From NCBI GenBank assembly GCA_963576785.1, contig OY756139.1, forward strand, positions 3,472,001 through 3,536,000: a stretch of 64,000 bases of DNA, in the 5' to 3' direction. Position 1 is the first letter of the stretch. Every line of letters starts with the position of its first letter. Below are positions 24,765 to 35,934 of this stretch, one piece after another. The translations under genes and the position numbers were made by a program. The stretch is from Chlorophyllum brunneum. Lineage: Eukaryota > Basidiomycota > Agaricomycetes > Agaricales > Agaricaceae. Below the pieces are notes generated by a model, which saw only the letters and a list, made by a program, of their open reading frames with translations, was not told the DNA's origin and made no database searches.

Positions 24765-25738
24765 CTAATTTCTGGCACCAATTGCTGCATAGATTTTGGC
24801 AACATAATCTTCCTTTGAAACTGCTTCCCCGGGATAGTAGCCCTTGCAATACAGGCGGGCAATTCTATCTGTGAGACCTTGGATGGCGTCTTTGGAAGTG
24901 AGCGGAGGCAGTGAATGCTGGTTTTGATGGTCAACTTGGGAAGGAAGGAAGGCGGGTAGGGGCAACTCACGGGCTTCTGGGTGGGATCAGAACCGTTCGG
25001 GAAGGGAACCACCTCGAATCTTTCAGAATCCCCGGTGGCGCGAGAGTCGTTGTATAACTAATGCAAACATAAGGATTCGGCCATTGGCATGGTTTTAAGA
25101 CACTTACCATAGTAACTAGCCGTGTAACCTGGTTCATGCGACCATTAGTTTCATCTAACCTTTCGTTGGTCTCCCCCAACTTTCTGTCGAGCCGATCCAA
25201 CTTCTGATTCAACTTTCTGGCGGTGTCGTCCACCTTCTGATCCAAGCGATCCACCTTCTGATCCAAGCGATCCAACTTCTGATCCAACCTTCGGGCGGTT
25301 TCGTCCAACTTCTGATCCAACCTTCTGGCGGTTTCATCCAACTTTGTGTCCATTTGGTCCAACCGGGCGAGGACTGGTTGAAACCATGCTGGTGCCACAT
25401 CACCGGGTTGTTCGCCTGGTGCTACATCCAAATCAGCGTTGCAAACTGAAGAGCAATGGTTCTTCCTACCTCCAAACTTTACGGCTTTTATTTGTGCCGC
25501 GTAGGCATGGCCGTTGACCAGATCCCGCTGCGTGACCTGTTGTCTGCCTGATTATGCCAGATATCCCTCAGCCATTGGGCATGTGCTGTTTATGACCCCA
25601 CTCACCAAATGCTAACACTAGATCGCGCTGGAGCATGATGGCCCCTGCGCAGTCTTTCTCAGATGGCGGATCAGATGGTGGAGGTGGAAGTCTGACATGG
25701 GCCTCGCTACTTATTTGGGGGAGATTGATAGCCACCAT
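24765..25738 (-). CDS. Gene A copy 1: unknown coiled-coil protein
   Basis: Four exons on the minus strand (25606-25738, 25108-25547, 24971-25057, 24765-24917; introns 58, 50 and 53 nt) give a 270-residue protein with every junction in frame. The N-terminus (MVAINLPQISSE, then a PPPPSDPPSEKD run and a helix IMLQRDLVLAF) is not a signal peptide. The middle is a long coiled coil built on repeats such as LDETARRLDQK and LDRLDQKV. The C-terminus is a short conserved block (AIQGLTDRIARLYCKGYYP, ending KIYAAIGARN). I do not recognise the family. The coil suggests self-association; nothing in the sequence shows a catalytic site. It lies head-to-head with a broken securin copy, 90-180 bp apart, so a once-shared promoter is plausible. 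Its last exon and part of exon 3 lie inside repeat R. Confidence 0.68.
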
Positions 25739-25825
25739 TATGAAGCAAGCGCGTTATGTTGAGGGTTGACTGGTGGAGGTTGGAGGTTAAGGCTGCTGGA
25801 GTTGGAATTATCCCAGGCCTTCCCA

Positions 25826-27475
25826 TGATTTCTCTCACGATCACGCTCCTGCCAATACGACTCATGTAGTACAAAAGAACATATCAATCCACTGCAAAAA
25901 AAATGCTTTGGCAAAGCTGTGATACAACACACTCCTTTCCAACCCGAAGCCGCGTGTATTGTCGTGTCACTACTAACGTACTTAACCTATGATGGGGTTG
26001 AAAGACGTCAACTCGTCACTCGTCCTCCCAAACCACTCGCTGATAAAACTCCTTTTACAAATCGCATACACAATATCTACAACACCCCCGCTCCGGATAC
26101 CCAGCCTCTCAAACCTCCAACTACGCAACTCAATCTCCCAAACAACCCCACACTACAATCCAGACTAGGTTCAACACGAGCAAGTTCCACACGGAAACAT
26201 CCCCGGGTTCCCAAATCCCTGATCAACACCCATCTTCATACACGGCCCTTAACTTTGGGATGTAAGTGAAGATGAGGTTGTCGTTCCTGAGATAAACGAG
26301 ACCCAGAAGATATATTGGATCTCCATAATATATGCCGCCTAACACTCTCAGTGGGTCCTCCCTGTCCATTCAAAACTTGATTTTAATGCGCGTTTTTGTG
26401 GATTTGGAATATCAACCTCCGGTCGATTTCGAGATCCCTTTGAACTATAAACTCTTAGGGCAAGCTGCACTCCGCAATTTTTACAGTTACCCTGAGGAGG
26501 GATTTTCATCGGAGCCTGGATTTGATTTTCGTATTAGGGATGAATTGGGATGGTTATCAATTATACCTTCCTCTACTCGATGATGATGATGAGGGACCTT
26601 CGAAACGTGTTCTTCAATTTATTCGTAAACCGAGTTTTCGTGGTGTTGGTTCTGGACCTGCAACTTCTGCTTCTATGCGTCAACCTATTACCAGGAAACC
26701 CCTTCCGAAAACCACTACTGTGAAGCCACTTAGACCACCTTTGACTACTACCCAAAAACCACCCATCATCAAACCTCCCTCACGTCCTACCACCAAACCT
26801 CCCTCACGACCTGCTACAAGTACCAATACCACACGTCCAACAACAACTCCTTCCACGACTATTACCAGCAAGATTGTAACACGTCCTCGCAGTGCCGCTG
26901 CTGTACCAAAAGTTGGGAGTTCTACCAAACCAACTACGTCGTCATCTGTGAAAGGACCAGCTACATCGGCGTCTACGAGGAGACCTACTGAGGTTGATAA
27001 ATTTATGGTTACAAGAAACGGTGCTCGGACGATTGTTCCTGATCACCCGTCGGTGAAGACACGACCTAGAACTGTCAATGGTACAGGTGTGAACTCTTCT
27101 TCTGTGGTGACACAGAAAACCGCAACGACGATTATGTCGAAAGTGAAAATGGGTCCAATTCCTAAAGGTGTTGGCGCCAAGTCTACTGGAGTTGTGAAGT
27201 CTGAAGGCGGTGGTTTGGCTGTTGTTAAAGGTGTTGATGAGAAGGAGCAAGGTGGTGAAGAGAAAAAGAAGGATAAAGAGAAGGAAAGCTCATCGGGGAA
27301 GGAGGTCGAGAAAGTGTTCAATCTCAAGTAAAAGATATGGTGGGAGGTCAGCGTGTAGACGAGGTCCAACAAGAGGACTTAGTGGCAGGTGATCAAGCTC
27401 AAGATGAGATGACTATGCTACCACAAGGTGATTTGGGAACTTCCATACTTGAGCTTGATTTCAAATAATTGACAA
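25826..27475 (+). pseudogene. Decayed securin copy 1
   Basis: Homologous to the securin gene at 21186-22876 from exon 1 to the end. The exon 1 equivalent has lost most of the N-terminus including the RNENA motif. Exon 2 keeps ADKTPFTNR but loses the acidic segment through deletions and frameshifts near 26255-26335. Exon 3 has a deletion near 26545 that changes frame, then 269 codons stay open (26522-27331). The original C-terminus follows in yet another frame, ending near 27475. A C-terminal product is conceivable but the regulatory N-terminus and the EIEYMPP frame are gone. Confidence 0.82.
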
Positions 27476-27479
27476 TTTG

Positions 27480-28413
27480 AGAAAGAGTTTATTTTTTATT
27501 TGCCTTTCACCTTTTTGTTTGGTGTAATGATATAATAACAAACCTGGTAATGATAAGTTTGGTACTTGTTCCTTACAAAGTTACAGGTTCCATCAAATAA
27601 CGTTGACACATCTATCATTCTATCATGAACTCTCCAGATTTAATAAAACAAAAAATGTGATTAGTTGTACGTAAATTGTTCTACACTCCCATTTCTCTGG
27701 GATTCAAAATCCTGCATCATGATCCAAATATGGAATGGAATCAATATAGTTGACTACGTTACATAACAATATGACAAGGAGGTGTGTGTGGCTCATACGG
27801 ACATATGAACTATCCCTCAGCAATATATCACTCGCCCTTCCGCCATATGCTCCCACCCCAACTGCCCAGGCTCGACGTTCATCCGCCCTCCAAAAACTAG
27901 CTGGTATGTGTCATATGACCTGTTGGGGGGGGGAAGATCACGTGCCAAATATACTCCCCATCAACCCAACTCGGACATAGTCTCCTAAAGCAGATGCATA
28001 CTACGTATGCTCTATACCCGCACGCAGGGTATAGGGTCTGCTCCGTAATTTTTCCTGTACAGTCAATGGGTCAATTCATCACTCGGCAAAGGTTGCCGCA
28101 TGATGTGGAACCACGCCGACATTCGGCCATCGATGGCATCCCCAATTAGGACGACGTGTCTCTTGTACGCATCGACGTGTTCCCTTCAATCAGAGCAATA
28201 TGAAGATTTACGAGAGTTTTTCCCTGTACCTACCAGTCTAGGACATACTCTGCTCAGTACCCATGTATCGTTTCGCTTGACATTTTCCTTCAAAGGTAGG
28301 CATTCACAAATGTCCCCGTAAGCAGTTCAAAAGGGTGGTCAGCAAGTGAGACAGCATCATACGTCCCCATCCGTTGGCTCCCAATTCCTGTTTCTGCAAG
28401 CCACCGGTTTCCC
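27480..28413. other. Spacer in U with promoter relic and no clear gene
   Basis: Starts with the AT-rich 3' flank shared with the intact securin gene. At 27775-27960 it repeats the GTGTGTGGCTSATACGGAC block and E-box-like block of 23060-23140. Two short open frames (27750-27980, 28100-28321) have no support as genes. The same sequence recurs at 32556-33489. Confidence 0.5.
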
Positions 28414-28785
28414 ATGTCACAAAGTTTAGATCCTTACAAAACTCCAATGAAGCGGCCAGCCGCCGCTTCGCTAGAGAGAAGTGTCACAGAACCAGCAATC
28501 CCTGCCTCTACCAGTGCCAGTAGCAGGAAACGCCCTCGAACCAAAGACAATAAGCTTGATGTTGTCTTCAAAGCACTTGAAGATGTCCGGTTGACTCTCC
28601 CTGATTTTCTATTACACCTATTTCGTGACGAAGATTGCTCTCCTGCCAATGATCGTCGAGTCCGAAGCATGCTTGATGGGACCACCAAGCCATATTTGGG
28701 AGAGGTCATCCAGGCCATATACGATGCCGCTGGTCATGTAGACCATCGAAAGAATGACAAGTCAATGCCTAAGACTGGCACGTGA
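28414..28785 (+). CDS. Hypothetical 123-residue ORF in U, possible gene fragment
   Basis: Uninterrupted frame with a basic N-terminus (PYKTPMKRPAAAS, then KRPRTKDNK, a possible nuclear signal) and a helical part, DVRLTLPDFLLHLFRDED, ending in a short-lived tail. The helical part faintly recalls the N-terminal region of large basidiomycete proteins of the DUF6589 kind, which often begin with a rule about a short helix that 'leaves' into a long body; the body is absent here. If right, this is a truncated relic. No intron or downstream continuation was found. Confidence 0.3.
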   Translation: MSQSLDPYKTPMKRPAAASLERSVTEPAIPASTSASSRKRPRTKDNKLDVVFKALEDVRLTLPDFLLHLFRDEDCSPANDRRVRSMLDGTTKPYLGEVIQAIYDAAGHVDHRKNDKSMPKTGT

Positions 28786-28913
28786 CATGCCAGTGATCGC
28801 CGCTCTGGATACTGATAACCGAGGCTCGGCGATGCTCGGCATCAGTCCGAACTCATCGGAATGAACCCACTCACCAAACCCGGAAACCAAAGTCTAGCCT
28901 AACTCGGACATGA

Positions 28914-29306
28914 AGTGAGCGGAGGCAGTGAATGCTGGTTTCGACGGTAAACTTGGGAAGAAAGGCAGGCAGGGGTAACTCACAGGATGCCGGGTGGGAT
29001 CGGAACCGTCTGGGAAGGAAATCACCTAGAACCTTTCAGATTCCCTGGTGGGGCGAGAGTTGTTGTATACCTAATGCAAACATAAGGATTCGGCTATTGG
29101 CACGGTTTTAAGACACTTACCATAGTAACTAGCCGTAGAACCTGGTTCATGAGACCATTAGTTTCCTCTAACTTTGTGTTGGTCCCCCCCAACTTTGTAT
29201 CCAGCCGATCCAACTTCGTGTCCATTCTGTCTAGCTGGGCGAGGACTGGTTGAAACCATGCTGGTGCCACATTACCAGATTGTTTGCCTCGTGCTACATC
29301 CAAAAT
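28914..29306 (-). pseudogene. Gene A fragment, exons 2-3 only
   Basis: Homologous to the truncated gene A copy at 23838-24232, beginning abruptly inside exon 4 after about 20 bp, then intron, exon 3 and the 3' half of exon 2. Its first 239 bp (28914-29152) are diverged; the rest lies in repeat R and is identical. The donor after exon 2 is kept, while exon 4 is lost, so no gene A product can be made. Confidence 0.7.
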
Positions 29307-29702
29307 GGTGAGGGATAGGAGGGGGGATTAGATCCAAGAAGTCACACAACCTCCAGCGAGAAACCTGAATGTGATCCCTTGGCATGGTTGAATAATAGAC
29401 TACCCGCTGATCCTTCCTCGGCTCTCACCTCCATTTCCTACTCGAGACCAAGTTCGATATTGAGGCTTATCCGGACATGATGCTCACATGCCTGTTCAGA
29501 TACTTGATGTAGCAGAGGACTCAGAGATTGGTCAAGGGCATCAGCTAAGGCAGATACTTCGGGAATGGTACCCGAAGCTGATGATTGAGGTACAGATTCG
29601 CAAAGTGGACGAACTGCAAATTTGCATGCGGATTTGACACGGATTTGGCAGCCTCATTCACAGGCGTGAATTTGATTGCCGAACCAAATCCATGCCACAC
29701 TA

Positions 29703-29752
29703 TCCTTTGGACTATAAACTCTTGGGCAAGCTGCAATTCGACATCTTTACCG
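29703..29752 (+). pseudogene. Securin exon 3 fragment (second R copy)
   Basis: Same fragment as at 24627-24676, carried in the second copy of repeat R. Confidence 0.75.
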
Positions 29753-29840
29753 ACAACTAGTAAGCAAAGTAACCATCTTAATTGGATATATTTCGCGGAT
29801 CAGATTTCGCCCGCTTCACGACAAGGAGCCCGGAAAATGG

Positions 29841-30814
29841 CTAATTTCTGGCACCAATTGCTGCATAGATTTTGGCAACATAATCTTCCTTTGAAACTGC
29901 TTCCCCGGGATAGTAGCCCTTGCAATACAGGCGGGCAATTCTATCTGTGAGACCTTGGATGGCGTCTTTGGAAGTGAGCGGAGGCAGTGAATGCTGGTTT
30001 TGATGGTCAACTTGGGAAGGAAGGAAGGCGGGTAGGGGCAACTCACGGGCTTCTGGGTGGGATCAGAACCGTTCGGGAAGGGAACCACCTCGAATCTTTC
30101 AGAATCCCCGGTGGCGCGAGAGTCGTTGTATAACTAATGCAAACATAAGGATTCGGCCATTGGCATGGTTTTAAGACACTTACCATAGTAACTAGCCGTG
30201 TAACCTGGTTCATGCGACCATTAGTTTCATCTAACCTTTCGTTGGTCTCCCCCAACTTTCTGTCGAGCCGATCCAACTTCTGATTCAACTTTCTGGCGGT
30301 GTCGTCCACCTTCTGATCCAAGCGATCCACCTTCTGATCCAAGCGATCCAACTTCTGATCCAACCTTCGGGCGGTTTCGTCCAACTTCTGATCCAACCTT
30401 CTGGCGGTTTCATCCAACTTTGTGTCCATTTGGTCCAACCGGGCGAGGACTGGTTGAAACCATGCTGGTGCCACATCACCGGGTTGTTCGCCTGGTGCTA
30501 CATCCAAATCAGCGTTGCAAACTGAAGAGCAATGGTTCTTCCTACCTCCAAACTTTACGGCTTTTATTTGTGCCGCGTAGGCATGGCCGTTGACCAGATC
30601 CCGCTGCGTGACCTGTTGTCTGCCTGATTATGCCAGATATCCCTCAGCCATTGGGCATGTGCTGTTTATGACCCCACTCACCAAATGCTAACACTAGATC
30701 GCGCTGGAGCATGATGGCCCCTGCGCAGTCTTTCTCAGATGGCGGATCAGATGGTGGAGGTGGAAGTCTGACATGGGCCTCGCTACTTATTTGGGGGAGA
30801 TTGATAGCCACCAT
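29841..30814 (-). CDS. Gene A copy 2: unknown coiled-coil protein
   Basis: Identical to copy 1 in sequence, with exons at 30682-30814, 30184-30623, 30047-30133 and 29841-29993, and the same 270-residue product. It is intact. Because it sits in the exact tandem repeat, its existence as a second locus depends on the array being real rather than an assembly duplicate. Function unknown. Confidence 0.62.
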
Positions 30815-30901
30815 TATGAAGCAAGCGCGTTATGTTGAGGGTTGACTGGTGGAGGTTGGAGGTTAAGGCTGCTGGAGTTGGAATTATCCCAGGCCTTCCC
30901 A

Positions 30902-32551
30902 TGATTTCTCTCACGATCACGCTCCTGCCAATACGACTCATGTAGTACAAAAGAACATATCAATCCACTGCAAAAAAAATGCTTTGGCAAAGCTGTGATA
31001 CAACACACTCCTTTCCAACCCGAAGCCGCGTGTATTGTCGTGTCACTACTAACGTACTTAACCTATGATGGGGTTGAAAGACGTCAACTCGTCACTCGTC
31101 CTCCCAAACCACTCGCTGATAAAACTCCTTTTACAAATCGCATACACAATATCTACAACACCCCCGCTCCGGATACCCAGCCTCTCAAACCTCCAACTAC
31201 GCAACTCAATCTCCCAAACAACCCCACACTACAATCCAGACTAGGTTCAACACGAGCAAGTTCCACACGGAAACATCCCCGGGTTCCCAAATCCCTGATC
31301 AACACCCATCTTCATACACGGCCCTTAACTTTGGGATGTAAGTGAAGATGAGGTTGTCGTTCCTGAGATAAACGAGACCCAGAAGATATATTGGATCTCC
31401 ATAATATATGCCGCCTAACACTCTCAGTGGGTCCTCCCTGTCCATTCAAAACTTGATTTTAATGCGCGTTTTTGTGGATTTGGAATATCAACCTCCGGTC
31501 GATTTCGAGATCCCTTTGAACTATAAACTCTTAGGGCAAGCTGCACTCCGCAATTTTTACAGTTACCCTGAGGAGGGATTTTCATCGGAGCCTGGATTTG
31601 ATTTTCGTATTAGGGATGAATTGGGATGGTTATCAATTATACCTTCCTCTACTCGATGATGATGATGAGGGACCTTCGAAACGTGTTCTTCAATTTATTC
31701 GTAAACCGAGTTTTCGTGGTGTTGGTTCTGGACCTGCAACTTCTGCTTCTATGCGTCAACCTATTACCAGGAAACCCCTTCCGAAAACCACTACTGTGAA
31801 GCCACTTAGACCACCTTTGACTACTACCCAAAAACCACCCATCATCAAACCTCCCTCACGTCCTACCACCAAACCTCCCTCACGACCTGCTACAAGTACC
31901 AATACCACACGTCCAACAACAACTCCTTCCACGACTATTACCAGCAAGATTGTAACACGTCCTCGCAGTGCCGCTGCTGTACCAAAAGTTGGGAGTTCTA
32001 CCAAACCAACTACGTCGTCATCTGTGAAAGGACCAGCTACATCGGCGTCTACGAGGAGACCTACTGAGGTTGATAAATTTATGGTTACAAGAAACGGTGC
32101 TCGGACGATTGTTCCTGATCACCCGTCGGTGAAGACACGACCTAGAACTGTCAATGGTACAGGTGTGAACTCTTCTTCTGTGGTGACACAGAAAACCGCA
32201 ACGACGATTATGTCGAAAGTGAAAATGGGTCCAATTCCTAAAGGTGTTGGCGCCAAGTCTACTGGAGTTGTGAAGTCTGAAGGCGGTGGTTTGGCTGTTG
32301 TTAAAGGTGTTGATGAGAAGGAGCAAGGTGGTGAAGAGAAAAAGAAGGATAAAGAGAAGGAAAGCTCATCGGGGAAGGAGGTCGAGAAAGTGTTCAATCT
32401 CAAGTAAAAGATATGGTGGGAGGTCAGCGTGTAGACGAGGTCCAACAAGAGGACTTAGTGGCAGGTGATCAAGCTCAAGATGAGATGACTATGCTACCAC
32501 AAGGTGATTTGGGAACTTCCATACTTGAGCTTGATTTCAAATAATTGACAA
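30902..32551 (+). pseudogene. Decayed securin copy 2
   Basis: Identical to the decayed copy at 25826-27475 and carrying the same deletions and frameshifts. The damage therefore predates the 5076-bp duplication. Confidence 0.82.
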
Positions 32552-33489
32552 TTTGAGAAAGAGTTTATTTTTTATTTGCCTTTCACCTTTTTGTTTGGTG
32601 TAATGATATAATAACAAACCTGGTAATGATAAGTTTGGTACTTGTTCCTTACAAAGTTACAGGTTCCATCAAATAACGTTGACACATCTATCATTCTATC
32701 ATGAACTCTCCAGATTTAATAAAACAAAAAATGTGATTAGTTGTACGTAAATTGTTCTACACTCCCATTTCTCTGGGATTCAAAATCCTGCATCATGATC
32801 CAAATATGGAATGGAATCAATATAGTTGACTACGTTACATAACAATATGACAAGGAGGTGTGTGTGGCTCATACGGACATATGAACTATCCCTCAGCAAT
32901 ATATCACTCGCCCTTCCGCCATATGCTCCCACCCCAACTGCCCAGGCTCGACGTTCATCCGCCCTCCAAAAACTAGCTGGTATGTGTCATATGACCTGTT
33001 GGGGGGGGGAAGATCACGTGCCAAATATACTCCCCATCAACCCAACTCGGACATAGTCTCCTAAAGCAGATGCATACTACGTATGCTCTATACCCGCACG
33101 CAGGGTATAGGGTCTGCTCCGTAATTTTTCCTGTACAGTCAATGGGTCAATTCATCACTCGGCAAAGGTTGCCGCATGATGTGGAACCACGCCGACATTC
33201 GGCCATCGATGGCATCCCCAATTAGGACGACGTGTCTCTTGTACGCATCGACGTGTTCCCTTCAATCAGAGCAATATGAAGATTTACGAGAGTTTTTCCC
33301 TGTACCTACCAGTCTAGGACATACTCTGCTCAGTACCCATGTATCGTTTCGCTTGACATTTTCCTTCAAAGGTAGGCATTCACAAATGTCCCCGTAAGCA
33401 GTTCAAAAGGGTGGTCAGCAAGTGAGACAGCATCATACGTCCCCATCCGTTGGCTCCCAATTCCTGTTTCTGCAAGCCACCGGTTTCCC

Positions 33490-33861
33490 ATGTCACAAAG
33501 TTTAGATCCTTACAAAACTCCAATGAAGCGGCCAGCCGCCGCTTCGCTAGAGAGAAGTGTCACAGAACCAGCAATCCCTGCCTCTACCAGTGCCAGTAGC
33601 AGGAAACGCCCTCGAACCAAAGACAATAAGCTTGATGTTGTCTTCAAAGCACTTGAAGATGTCCGGTTGACTCTCCCTGATTTTCTATTACACCTATTTC
33701 GTGACGAAGATTGCTCTCCTGCCAATGATCGTCGAGTCCGAAGCATGCTTGATGGGACCACCAAGCCATATTTGGGAGAGGTCATCCAGGCCATATACGA
33801 TGCCGCTGGTCATGTAGACCATCGAAAGAATGACAAGTCAATGCCTAAGACTGGCACGTGA
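33490..33861 (+). CDS. Hypothetical 123-residue ORF in U (second copy)
   Basis: Identical copy of the ORF at 28414-28785; the same doubts apply. Confidence 0.28.
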   Translation: MSQSLDPYKTPMKRPAAASLERSVTEPAIPASTSASSRKRPRTKDNKLDVVFKALEDVRLTLPDFLLHLFRDEDCSPANDRRVRSMLDGTTKPYLGEVIQAIYDAAGHVDHRKNDKSMPKTGT

Positions 33862-33989
33862 CATGCCAGTGATCGCCGCTCTGGATACTGATAACCGAGG
33901 CTCGGCGATGCTCGGCATCAGTCCGAACTCATCGGAATGAACCCACTCACCAAACCCGGAAACCAAAGTCTAGCCTAACTCGGACATGA

Positions 33990-34382
33990 AGTGAGCGGAG
34001 GCAGTGAATGCTGGTTTCGACGGTAAACTTGGGAAGAAAGGCAGGCAGGGGTAACTCACAGGATGCCGGGTGGGATCGGAACCGTCTGGGAAGGAAATCA
34101 CCTAGAACCTTTCAGATTCCCTGGTGGGGCGAGAGTTGTTGTATACCTAATGCAAACATAAGGATTCGGCTATTGGCACGGTTTTAAGACACTTACCATA
34201 GTAACTAGCCGTAGAACCTGGTTCATGAGACCATTAGTTTCCTCTAACTTTGTGTTGGTCCCCCCCAACTTTGTATCCAGCCGATCCAACTTCGTGTCCA
34301 TTCTGTCTAGCTGGGCGAGGACTGGTTGAAACCATGCTGGTGCCACATTACCAGATTGTTTGCCTCGTGCTACATCCAAAAT
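33990..34382 (-). pseudogene. Gene A fragment, exons 2-3 only (second copy)
   Basis: Identical to the fragment at 28914-29306. Its boundary with the third copy of repeat R is at 34229. Confidence 0.7.
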
Positions 34383-34778
34383 GGTGAGGGATAGGAGGGG
34401 GGATTAGATCCAAGAAGTCACACAACCTCCAGCGAGAAACCTGAATGTGATCCCTTGGCATGGTTGAATAATAGACTACCCGCTGATCCTTCCTCGGCTC
34501 TCACCTCCATTTCCTACTCGAGACCAAGTTCGATATTGAGGCTTATCCGGACATGATGCTCACATGCCTGTTCAGATACTTGATGTAGCAGAGGACTCAG
34601 AGATTGGTCAAGGGCATCAGCTAAGGCAGATACTTCGGGAATGGTACCCGAAGCTGATGATTGAGGTACAGATTCGCAAAGTGGACGAACTGCAAATTTG
34701 CATGCGGATTTGACACGGATTTGGCAGCCTCATTCACAGGCGTGAATTTGATTGCCGAACCAAATCCATGCCACACTA

Positions 34779-34828
34779 TCCTTTGGACTATAAACTCTTG
34801 GGCAAGCTGCAATTCGACATCTTTACCG
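34779..34828 (+). pseudogene. Securin exon 3 fragment (third R copy)
   Basis: Same fragment as at 24627-24676, carried in the third copy of repeat R. Confidence 0.75.
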
Positions 34829-34916
34829 ACAACTAGTAAGCAAAGTAACCATCTTAATTGGATATATTTCGCGGATCAGATTTCGCCCGCTTCACGACAA
34901 GGAGCCCGGAAAATGG

Positions 34917-35848
34917 CTAATTTCTGGCACCAATTGCTGCATAGATTTTGGCAACATAATCTTCCTTTGAAACTGCTTCCCCGGGATAGTAGCCCTTGCA
35001 ATACAGGCGGGCAATTCTATCTGTGAGACCTTGGATGGCGTCTTTGGAAGTGAGCGGAGGCAGTGAATGCTGGTTTTGATGGTCAACTTGGGAAGGAAGG
35101 AAGGCGGGTAGGGGCAACTCACGGGCTTCTGGGTGGGATCAGAACCGTTCGGGAAGGGAACCACCTCGAATCTTTCAGAATCCCCGGCGGTGCGAGAGTC
35201 GTTGTATAACTAATGCAAACATAAGGATTCGGCCATTGGCACGGTTTTAAGACACATACCATGGTAACTAGGCGTGTAACCTGGCTCATGCGACCATTAG
35301 TTTCACCTAACCTTTCGTTAGTCTCCCCCAACTTTCTGTCGAGCCGATCCAACTTCTGATCCAACCGACCCAACCTTCCGGTGGTTTCGCCTAACTTAGT
35401 GTCCATTTGGTCCAACCTCTGATCCAACCTTCTGGTGGTTTCATCCAACTTTGTGTCCATTTGATCCAACCGGGCGAGGACTGCTTGAAACCCTGCCGGT
35501 GCCACATCACCGGATTGTTCGCGTGGTACTACAACCAAGTCAGCGTTGCAAACTGAAGAGCAATGGTTCTTCCTACCTTCAAACTTTGCTGCTTTTATTT
35601 GTGCCACGTAGGCATGGCCGTTGACCAGATCCTGTTGCGTGATCTTTTGTCTGCCTTGATGCCAGATATCCATCAACCATTGGGCATGTGCTGCTCAGTT
35701 TATGACCCCACTCACCATATGCTAACACTAGATCGCGTTGGAGCATGATGGCCTCTGCGCAGTCTTTCTCGGATGGCGGATCAGATGGTGGAGGTGGGAT
35801 TCTGACATAGCCCTCGTTACTTATTTGCGGGAGATTGATAGCCACCAT
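34917..35848 (-). CDS. Gene A copy 3: diverged 5' half, 255 residues
   Basis: Four exons on the minus strand (35716-35848, 35260-35654, 35123-35209, 34917-35069) in frame throughout, 255 residues. Up to 35187 it is identical to the other copies because it lies in repeat R. From 35188 on it has many substitutions and a coiled coil shorter by 15 residues with different heptads (LDETTRRLDQRLDQMDTKL). The N-terminus starts MVAINLPQISNEGYVRIP. All splice sites are kept despite the divergence, which argues that the gene is under selection or decayed only recently. Function unknown. It is head-to-head with a strongly decayed securin copy. Confidence 0.66.
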
Positions 35849-35934
35849 TATGAAGCAAGCGCGTTATGTTGGGGATTGAAACGTTGACCAGCTTACTGGT
35901 GTAGGTTGAGTTCGAGGAGGCGTTCGAATTATCC

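Larger units (their letters stand above)
24077..35187. repeat. 5076-bp tandem array, pattern R-U-R-U-R
   Basis: Bases match those 5076 positions downstream from 24077 to 30111, and flanks diverge at both ends (24076 versus 29152, 30112 versus 35188). This resolves to a 959-bp repeat R at 24077-25035, 29153-30111 and 34229-35187, with a 4117-bp U at 25036-29152 and 30112-34228. All open reading frames are identical between copies and I found no mismatch in the stretches compared. The pattern is that expected from one unequal crossover between two R repeats. Each U holds most of a gene A copy, a broken securin and a 123-codon ORF. A collapse or duplication artefact of assembly must also be considered. 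Confidence 0.93.

Noticed and set aside
25919..26269. A 116-codon ORF as a real short securin isoform.
   Set aside because: It reads through the former intron 1 and stops before the acidic segment; the same reading occurs in the duplicate.
26522..27331. A 269-codon open frame, repeated at 31598-32407, as an independent gene.
   Set aside because: It is securin exon 3 read in a shifted frame start; upstream exons and the acidic segment are broken, so I call it a pseudogene remnant.
24077..35187. Array considered as a CRISPR-like or transposon terminal-repeat structure.
   Set aside because: The genome is fungal, repeats are kilobase-scale direct repeats with genes, and no terminal inverted repeats, target duplications or transposase were seen.
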